64,000 nt of DNA from Rhodobacteraceae bacterium F11138 (GTDB taxonomy: Bacteria; Pseudomonadota; Alphaproteobacteria; Rhodobacterales; Rhodobacteraceae), in assembly GCA_016521575.1 (NCBI GenBank), contig JAEKDP010000008.1, forward strand, positions 21,369 through 85,368, given 5' to 3'. A program made the position numbers and the translations under genes. The notes below the pieces were generated by a model. The model saw only the letters and a list, made by a program, of their open reading frames with translations, searched no databases and had not been told where the DNA came from. This document shows positions 58,730-64,000 of this stretch, piece after piece. Each line of letters starts with the position of its first letter. Within the stretch, counting starts at the first letter, position 1.

Positions 58730-59977
58730 TCATGCAGCATCCCGCCGCATCAAGGCCATGATCATCGGACCGCAGGAGAACTCCCCAATTGCTGCCTTTG
58801 AAGATAGGGTTCTCAAGTAGCCTCCAGGTGATCGGATATCCGCAAACCGTTCAAGCATTGCAACGATCACAACAGACGCTTCTTCGGGACCCATATAGCG
58901 TTTCGCCTCGTCCCACGCGGACGGGGAAATACCCATCATGGGCCTGACCACATCAGCCACCCGGACCAGATCGTGCCAGTGGCGCACGGGCTGCTCGGAA
59001 TACGCTTTGAATTCCTGACAGGAAGCGAGGACGAGACCAAGCGGTATGTTCGGCATCAGTTGATCGTCAATAGTTGCCGTTGAGTTGCCCTCATCTTCAG
59101 AACACAGATGACTATTGGCAACTTCTGGAGTTTCGCGCACAGCGCCTCCGCCCCGCGCTTGTTCTAAGCGAGGTTCAAGATCATAAGAGTCTTTATTTGA
59201 ATTCTGATAGTGCTGCTCAGAAACAGCATCATTGGTGCTCATATTTTCTGTTTCACAGCCATCCAGAAGGCTTCGGGCGTGATCTAAAGCTGACCCCAAA
59301 GCGTCTTCGATGCGCCTAAGGTCTTCCATTTCGAGTTTTCTGCGAAGATCTCGGGCCATTAGGGCCGCAAGATCAGAGAATTGGTCCCAGACGCCCTGAT
59401 CCGGACGAAGTGAGCGCCCGTACTCGGCCAGCCCTGCGAGGTCACGCCGCATGAGGCTCACAGTGGCACGTAAGCGCTTGTACCGCTCTTCTGCGGCCCG
59501 GACGGTCTCAGCGGCCTCACAAACCTCCTGGAAGCGTCGAACGAGCGGAGAGAGGTCGAACCCAAACGCAACCTTTTCGTCGCCGTAGCGGCGGGCATAG
59601 CGCTTCCCATTGGGGCTATCGCGCCGGACAACAAAGCCAGTCTGCACAAGGTTGGAGAGGTGGCGCCGCATCGTCGAGCAGGGCATGCCGTTCAGGCGCT
59701 CGCAAATCGCCTTGTTGGACGGATGTACAATCAATTCGCTGTCATTGCCTCCGAGAATTGTCGCTTGGTGAAAGCTGACCAGCGCCTGAAGCACCGTCAA
59801 ATCCCGATCGGACAAGCCGAACGCGACTCGAGCGGCAGCGAGCTCCCTCAGGACCTCCCACTTGTTGGCGCCGGCTGGGGGCAGGTCTTCTTGGGTCGCT
59901 GCCTGATGTTTCAGGATGGCAGCATCTATCGTTCGCCGGAACGGCGTTACGGGCGTGTAGTCCATTTTGTCATTCAC
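58730..59977 (-). CDS. repC: RepC replication initiator
   Basis: The 415-residue protein matches RepC. The opening includes TPFRRTIDAAILKHQAATQE, LPPAGANKWEVLRELAAARV and LSDRDLTVLQALVSFHQATI. Then come a winged-helix region with SNKAICERLNGMPCSTMRRH and a conserved C-terminal half with MMGISPSAWDEAKRYMGPEE. RepC binds an origin that usually lies inside its own coding sequence, and the plasmid depends on it for replication. The start is GTG 59977, or ATG 59965 four codons later. It is separated from repB by 165 bp, the usual site of the counter-transcribed RNA. A central Cys-poor, acidic linker is normal for the family. Confidence 0.93.
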   Translation of the reverse strand: MNDKMDYTPVTPFRRTIDAAILKHQAATQEDLPPAGANKWEVLRELAAARVAFGLSDRDLTVLQALVSFHQATILGGNDSELIVHPSNKAICERLNGMPCSTMRRHLSNLVQTGFVVRRDSPNGKRYARRYGDEKVAFGFDLSPLVRRFQEVCEAAETVRAAEERYKRLRATVSLMRRDLAGLAEYGRSLRPDQGVWDQFSDLAALMARDLRRKLEMEDLRRIEDALGSALDHARSLLDGCETENMSTNDAVSEQHYQNSNKDSYDLEPRLEQARGGGAVRETPEVANSHLCSEDEGNSTATIDDQLMPNIPLGLVLASCQEFKAYSEQPVRHWHDLVRVADVVRPMMGISPSAWDEAKRYMGPEEASVVIVAMLERFADIRSPGGYLRTLSSKAAIGEFSCGPMIMALMRRDAA

Positions 59978-60142
59978 GAAGACAAAAATATCCCGGTCCG
60001 CGAATCACTTTGGACTTGCGGAAAATAGCTCCGGACACTACCTTGAAGGTGCTAGAAACAAGTTAGGGTCTCGTGGAGTGGTCGCTTTGCGGGACCTTTT
60101 CTTTTGCCTTTTCGTGCCTCCTTCTTTGATTTCTGCTCTTCC
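59978..60142 (+). ncRNA. repB-repC intergenic region, likely inc-alpha counter-transcribed RNA
   Basis: In known repABC plasmids this interval encodes a small antisense RNA that limits RepC synthesis, read opposite to the operon. Here the 165 bp hold a possible stem (TCCGC at 59996-60000 with GCGGA at 60017-60021) just before the repC start, on the strand and at the place of an attenuator. Promoter and exact ends of the RNA could not be fixed by eye. Confidence 0.4.
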
Positions 60143-61159
60143 TCAGTCTTCCGACCGCTGCTTCCAGCGTTCGTGAAGGTCTTCAATCATGTCATGCACT
60201 TGCGTCTCGACCCAATCGGCGAAGTCTCCACCCGCCAACTCGATCGATAGGCCCTTGGCAGTGCGTTTGACCGTGCCGCCGCGTTTGCCGCCGATCTTCA
60301 GCGGGACGCTGGAAGGTGGGGCAGGGGAGGGCGACTTGGCCGGTTTAATCGCCTTGGTCACAGCCTTTTCTACGGCCAGGAACGCTTGGATGGACGGGTC
60401 ATTGGTAGAGGCAACGTCATCCACCACCATGGAGGTCTCGGCATTTTCACGTGCCTCTTTCGCGATCCCGATAAGGTCCTCGCAGTCCAGACCATTTTCG
60501 TCGATGGCCCGACCAAGGGATTCCCATCGGGGTCGGCCAATGCCATGGGCGGCGCCAATGGCGCGTACCAGATCCGGCCCGACCATGTCCGCGATCGCGA
60601 TCGCCATAGATATGGACGACTTCGTGACGGTAAGAATTTCTGCAACCTGAGATTGATTTCCGAAGCCGGACGACACAAGGTCCTTTGCGAACAGGGCCCT
60701 TTCAATAAAAGACAAATCGCGCCGCCCCATGTTCTCCGAAATCTGAGCACGCAGAGCGCTGTCGTCATCCAGGTTGGTGACTAACGCGCGAACCTTGGTA
60801 ACCTTATCGGACTGACGGATCGCCTCCAGCCTGCGTCGCCCATAGACCAAAAGGTAGCGATCATCTTCACCCGGCGCACGTCGCACGAGGATCGGAACAG
60901 TCTGACCGTTCGCCTCAATCGCATCGCGCAAATCCAGTACATCGGCCGGGTCAAGCCGGTCCGCCATACGCCCGTCTTCGATGCTCGCCGGGTCCAGTTC
61001 CCAAACATGATGGGAATCGACCGCGTCGCGGGCGGACCGAAGGGCGCGATTCGAGGTCATCATCGGTGTCACAGCACCTGTCTGAGGGGCAGGGGAGGGG
61101 GCCCCAGCTGCCGCGAGACTGTCCAGCATTGACATGCGCTTCTTCTTGCCACTGGTCAT
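60143..61159 (-). CDS. repB: RepB (ParB-family) partition protein
   Basis: The 338-residue RepB has a short N-terminal basic segment (MTSGKKKRMSMLDSLA) that may contact RepA. A ParB domain follows: LRDAIEANGQTVPILVRRAP, YLLVYGRRRLEAIRQSDKVT and SENMGRRDLSFIERALFAK. The HTH is NQSQVAEILTVTKSSISMAI. It binds the two GTTCACAGCTGTGAAC sites at 58666 and 58711 and links them to RepA. It overlaps repA by 4 bp (ATGA). Confidence 0.93.
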   Translation of the reverse strand: MTSGKKKRMSMLDSLAAAGAPSPAPQTGAVTPMMTSNRALRSARDAVDSHHVWELDPASIEDGRMADRLDPADVLDLRDAIEANGQTVPILVRRAPGEDDRYLLVYGRRRLEAIRQSDKVTKVRALVTNLDDDSALRAQISENMGRRDLSFIERALFAKDLVSSGFGNQSQVAEILTVTKSSISMAIAIADMVGPDLVRAIGAAHGIGRPRWESLGRAIDENGLDCEDLIGIAKEARENAETSMVVDDVASTNDPSIQAFLAVEKAVTKAIKPAKSPSPAPPSSVPLKIGGKRGGTVKRTAKGLSIELAGGDFADWVETQVHDMIEDLHERWKQRSED

Positions 61160-62343
61160 GTGCGCCCCCAGGTTTTCTGGATTAGGTCGGCGATCTCGTC
61201 ATTCAGCGTATTCAGGCTCTCAATCGCGCGATCATAGGTGGAACGCGTGAACGCGCTGCGTTCCACTTCATAAAGTGTCTGCTTGGTCAGGCCCGCATCT
61301 GAGATGGCTGTGGACTTCAACATGGGCGAATTCAGCACGGCTTCGCCGTACATTGTTCGCAGGAAAGCCACGATGCGGTTCTGCGGCGCATCCTGCGGCT
61401 CGTAGCGGGTCAAAACATAGCGCATCCAGTCATGAGACATGTCAGCGCCGCTCTCGGCGATCACGTCCATGAGGTCGGCTGTCATGCGGAGGAATTGCGA
61501 CATGGACATCACATCGAGCATCTCTGGATGGATGGTCACCAGAACGCCCGTGGCCGCGGACAGGGCGGACATGGTCAGAAAGCCAAGCTGCGGAGGGCAA
61601 TCTATGACGACCACGTCGTAGTCCTCATCGACCTGGGCCAGCGCCTCCTTCACGCGGAAGAAGAAAAGTCCGGCATTGCCCTGCGCCAGCGCGCGCGGGG
61701 TGTCGTGCTCGAACTCCATCAGTTCGAGGTTGCCGGGGATCAAGTCCAAATTGGGGATATAGGTATTGCGGATGACCGACCGGATCGGCTCCGGGTCCTC
61801 ATAGCGGATCGCATCGTAGAGAGTGCCGCCATCTTCGAGGTCCAATTCCGGCTGAACGCCGTGCAGCGCGGTGAAGGAAGCTTGTGGGTCAAGATCAATG
61901 CCCAGCACACGATATCCGCGCAGGGCAAGCCGTTGGGCGAGATGGGCAGAGGTTGTTGTTTTTCCGGACCCGCCCTTGAAATTCATCACGCCGATGACCT
62001 GAAGATGATCACCTTCTCGTCGTCCGGGAACGTAATCGCCCGGCTTGCGAGCGGTTTTTTCAAGAAGCACACGCAGCGCCTGGATATCCTGCGCCGAGTA
62101 AAGACGACGGTTGCCGGCGGTCAGCTCGGGAGAAGGCCCTTTGCCATCCAAGTTGAGTTTGCGAAGATAGGAATCGTTTACGCCGAGCAGCGCCGCAGCC
62201 TCACCAGAGGTGAATTTGCGCATGGTCTTCTCGGCATCGGGTGGAAACAGGCTCTCACGTTGCGAATGCAACTGGTTCGCCAGCCATTCCGAATGCTGGC
62301 GGATCACCGCGTTGAGATCCTCATGCACAAAGGTATTATCCAT
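61156..62343 (-). CDS. repA: RepA (ParA-family) partition ATPase
   Basis: The 395-residue protein has an N-terminal MerR-like HTH (FTSGEAAALLGVNDSYLRKL). A ParA ATPase domain follows with deviant Walker A KGGSGKTTTS, Walker A' segment LGIDLDPQASF and Walker B VVIDCPPQLGFL. It powers plasmid segregation with RepB and normally represses the repABC promoter. The start is at 62343; the operon promoter should lie in 62344-62500. Confidence 0.94.
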   Translation of the reverse strand: MDNTFVHEDLNAVIRQHSEWLANQLHSQRESLFPPDAEKTMRKFTSGEAAALLGVNDSYLRKLNLDGKGPSPELTAGNRRLYSAQDIQALRVLLEKTARKPGDYVPGRREGDHLQVIGVMNFKGGSGKTTTSAHLAQRLALRGYRVLGIDLDPQASFTALHGVQPELDLEDGGTLYDAIRYEDPEPIRSVIRNTYIPNLDLIPGNLELMEFEHDTPRALAQGNAGLFFFRVKEALAQVDEDYDVVVIDCPPQLGFLTMSALSAATGVLVTIHPEMLDVMSMSQFLRMTADLMDVIAESGADMSHDWMRYVLTRYEPQDAPQNRIVAFLRTMYGEAVLNSPMLKSTAISDAGLTKQTLYEVERSAFTRSTYDRAIESLNTLNDEIADLIQKTWGRT

Positions 62344-62614
62344 CTGCCCTCTCGCTTCCGAGACATCGCGTCTTTGGCGTGTTCACGGAAATTGACGTTT
62401 TTTGCCTCGTTTCCGTGACTATTGGCGCAAGAGTCGGATTCGCGCAAGGTTTTTCCACATCTAGTGGGCGAGTCCTCACCGAACACAAGGCTGTTAGGCT
62501 TCCTGCTGCATGGTGTAACGCACCGCATCTCACGAAAAGGGACAGGGGAGAACTCTTTTCGGGGGGCTCCAACATGGCTTTTGAGCGCACCAAAACTTGC
62601 CTTTTGGCAGTTCT
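62344..62614. promoter_or_regulatory. repA upstream region with inverted repeat
   Basis: Together with the following vapBC operator this is the 314-bp gap between repA and vapB. It holds a perfect 9-bp inverted repeat, TCACGGAAA (62383-62391) and TTTCCGTGA (62410-62418), 18 bp apart, about 40-75 bp upstream of the repA start. That is the place for a RepA or RepAB autoregulatory operator. It differs from the parS sequence. No gene is supported here. Confidence 0.5.
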
Positions 62615-62640
62615 GGATATACATTATTGGATGTTTATCC
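62615..62640 (+). promoter_or_regulatory. Operator-like inverted repeat upstream of vapBC
   Basis: GGATATACAT (62615-62624) and ATGTTTATCC (62631-62640) are inverted repeats with one mismatch around TATTGG. They lie 18 bp before the vapB start, after a TTGCCT/TACATT-like promoter (-35 near 62606-62611, 17-bp spacer). AbrB-type VapB antitoxins bind such repeats to repress their own operon. Confidence 0.55.
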
Positions 62641-62657
62641 ATGCCTGAGAGGACAAG

Positions 62658-62885
62658 ATGCAAGTTGCCAAATGGGGAAACTCCCTTGCCGTCCGGCTAC
62701 CAGCGGATCTTGTGAGGGACCTCGGCTTAAAGGAAGGCGATCAGGTTGACCTGGTAAAGGACGATGGAACCATTCTTGTGAGACGCCAACCTCGCGCCGA
62801 TGAAGTTCTACAAGGGCTGAGGCGGTTTCGCAGAAAACTGCCCAAGGATGCGCGTCTAAGCCGCGACGCCGCGCATGAGCGCTGA
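62658..62885 (+). CDS. vapB: VapB-type (AbrB/MazE-fold) antitoxin
   Basis: The 75-residue protein has an N-terminal SpoVT/AbrB domain (MQVAKWGNSLAVRLPADLVR and LGLKEGDQVDLVKDDGTILV) and a C-terminal Arg-rich helix that would occupy the VapC toxin groove. GAGAGGAC before ATG 62658 is the ribosome-binding site. It overlaps vapC by 11 bp. The module sits beside repABC, as expected for a plasmid addiction system. Confidence 0.88.
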   Translation: MQVAKWGNSLAVRLPADLVRDLGLKEGDQVDLVKDDGTILVRRQPRADEVLQGLRRFRRKLPKDARLSRDAAHER

Positions 62886-63270
62886 ATTCGCAGACACGAA
62901 TGTTGTGCTCTACCTGCTCGACGATGGTCCAAAGGCTGAGAGGGCGGAGGAAATTCTGGGGCAGGGACCCCGGATCAGCGTTCAGGTCCTGAACGAAGCG
63001 ATGGTCAATTGCCGACGGAAAGCTGGGCTCAGTTGGGAAGATACCGGAGCGTTTCTTGAGGGTATTACGTCCGTATGCCCTGTCGAGGGCCTAACGGTTC
63101 AAACCCATCAAGTCGGTCGCGCGTTGGCAGAGAAGTACCAGTTATCGGTCTATGACGCGATGATCGTGTCTGCCGCGCTGATCGCTGGGTGCACGACTTT
63201 GTGGACTGAGGACATGCACGACGGATTGCTGGTCGAGGATCGGCTGCGCATCGTCAATCCATTTGCCTGA
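62875..63270 (+). CDS. vapC: VapC-type PIN-domain toxin
   Basis: The 131-residue PIN-domain ribonuclease has a first acidic residue in FADTNVVLYLLDDG, a central ISVQVLNEAMVNCRR with Glu, YDAMIVSAAL with the third Asp, and TEDMHDG with the fourth. All catalytic acids are present. It is the toxin of the vapBC module. Its 3' end overlaps the convergent recombinase gene by 17 bp. Confidence 0.9.
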   Translation: MSAEFADTNVVLYLLDDGPKAERAEEILGQGPRISVQVLNEAMVNCRRKAGLSWEDTGAFLEGITSVCPVEGLTVQTHQVGRALAEKYQLSVYDAMIVSAALIAGCTTLWTEDMHDGLLVEDRLRIVNPFA

Positions 63271-64000
63271 CCAGCAACCCAAGTCGCTCCGCCCGTTCCA
63301 ACAGCATCCTGACGGATGACGGTTGCCAGCTTGTGCGTCCCCGTGGAGTCCGCTCACGCATGGCTTCCAACCGGTCGCAGATCGCCTGTAGCGTGATATC
63401 CGGGTCCGAACCTTTGATGGCCGCAACAATCGCAGGCAGGCGATCGTCGGTTTCGCGACGTCCAGCGCGTCCAAGCACTTCAGCAGGCAGGAATCCGTCC
63501 GCCACGTATGCCTTCACGGCGCGAAGCAGGCGGCTTTGCGTCCAGCGCCGATCATGGGGCAGGGGGCCATTGATGATCCGCAGGACGTCTTCCCAAGCCA
63601 TATCCGGGCGCAAACGGCGCACATGGGGCACCCAATCCTGCGCAGTTTCGTTCAAGCGCTCCATGTAGCCGTCCTGTCGCGCCAGCCGCACCTTGCGCAG
63701 CGCTTCAGGGTCCTTGGCGCGAAGACCTGGGTTGCCGCCTACGCGGCCCTTTGAGCGTGCCGAGGCAAGTCCGGCTTTGGTACGCTCGCGGATCAGAGCG
63801 CGTTCGAACTCAGCCGCAGCGCCCAGAACCTGCAACGTGAACTTGCCCTGGGGCGAGGCAGTGTCGATCGGGTCCTGGAGCGAGCGGAAGAACGCCCCCT
63901 TGCCTTCCAGTCTTTCGATCACCTCAAGTAGGTGCGACAAAGACCGCGCAAGCCGGTCGATCCGCACGACGACCAGCGTGTCGCCCTTGCCAATCCGCTC
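63254..64000 (-). CDS. Serine recombinase/resolvase, 5' end beyond window
   Basis: The frame is open to base 64000, so the N-terminus with the catalytic Ser is missing; about 248 residues are visible. VVVRIDRLARSLSHL, FTLQVLGAAAEFERALIRER and TKAGLASARSKGRVGGNPGL are the conserved C-terminal part of the resolvase/invertase catalytic domain and its E-helix. A C-terminal extension of about 150 residues goes beyond the usual short HTH of Tn3-type resolvases (two HTH-like stretches), giving a longer recombinase. It may resolve plasmid multimers or belong to a mobile element. The apparent ATG-equivalent start at 63967 is an internal Val codon. Confidence 0.85.
   Translation of the reverse strand, partial: ERIGKGDTLVVVRIDRLARSLSHLLEVIERLEGKGAFFRSLQDPIDTASPQGKFTLQVLGAAAEFERALIRERTKAGLASARSKGRVGGNPGLRAKDPEALRKVRLARQDGYMERLNETAQDWVPHVRRLRPDMAWEDVLRIINGPLPHDRRWTQSRLLRAVKAYVADGFLPAEVLGRAGRRETDDRLPAIVAAIKGSDPDITLQAICDRLEAMRERTPRGRTSWQPSSVRMLLERAERLGLLVRQMD

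Noticed and set aside
1..64000. tRNA, rRNA, CRISPR array or complete insertion sequence
   Set aside because: None seen: no cloverleaf-like genes, no regularly spaced repeats, and no transposase among the supported frames. The only recombinase is the cut serine recombinase at the right edge.

Overview
The window looks like part of a large, self-transmissible repABC plasmid from an alphaproteobacterium, most likely Rhodobacterales (Roseobacter/Paracoccus type). This rests on the repABC replicon with GTTCACAGCTGTGAAC-type parS sites, a VirB/VirD4 type IV secretion system, a VirD2-like relaxase, and a long run of small plasmid families (DUF736, DUF2493, DUF3768, ArdC, strawberry-notch helicase). 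Most of the backbone is GC-rich. Several blocks are clearly richer in A+T and look acquired.

Layout. (1) 1-4328: cargo and accessory genes: a left-truncated alpha/beta hydrolase, a membrane protein with an N-terminal soluble domain, and two secreted proteins of unknown function. (2) 4458-16068: a + strand virB operon in the order virB1-B2-B3-B4-lipoprotein-second lytic transglycosylase-B5-B8-B9-B10-B11-DUF4177-secreted protein-virB6, with most junctions overlapping. (3) 16256-31221: a defence island placed exactly between virB6 and virD4. It holds a complete SspABCD-like single-strand DNA phosphorothioation module (24991-31221, - strand). Directly downstream in the same direction is a histidine-kinase-like protein with two GHKL ATPase domains and a receiver-domain partner (20683-24923). 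A convergent + strand trio follows: DEAH helicase, MORC/Hsp90-like ATPase and phospholipase-D-fold protein (16256-20665). No SspE is present in the window, so one or both extra modules are candidates for the restriction or sensing arm. (4) 31428-36329: virD4, relaxase and a MobC-like accessory gene, all leftward. (5) 36364-36447: a 13-bp perfect inverted repeat around an AT-rich core, the best oriT candidate.

(6) 36847-57102: about 20 kb in which every gene reads leftward, toward the candidate oriT. This is the orientation expected of a conjugative leading region, because the incoming single strand is the template. It carries ArdC antirestriction protein, a ParB-like nuclease-fold protein, a 1420-residue methyltransferase/helicase, PrlF-YhaV, tandem DUF736 and a rhomboid protease. 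An AT-rich Rad50-like ATPase with a 58-residue partner appears inserted there. Many of these genes have a stem-loop 30-100 nt upstream, and at least five of the stem-loops share a common sequence. (7) 57396-63270: a Fic protein, two parS sites, repABC and a VapBC module. (8) 63254-64000: a serine recombinase cut by the right edge.

Together these genes replicate and partition the plasmid (RepABC/parS), stabilise it (VapBC, PrlF-YhaV), transfer it (MobC, relaxase, VirD4, VirB), probably protect it on entry (leading region) and protect the host from phage (Ssp island). No tRNA, rRNA, CRISPR array or complete insertion sequence was seen.
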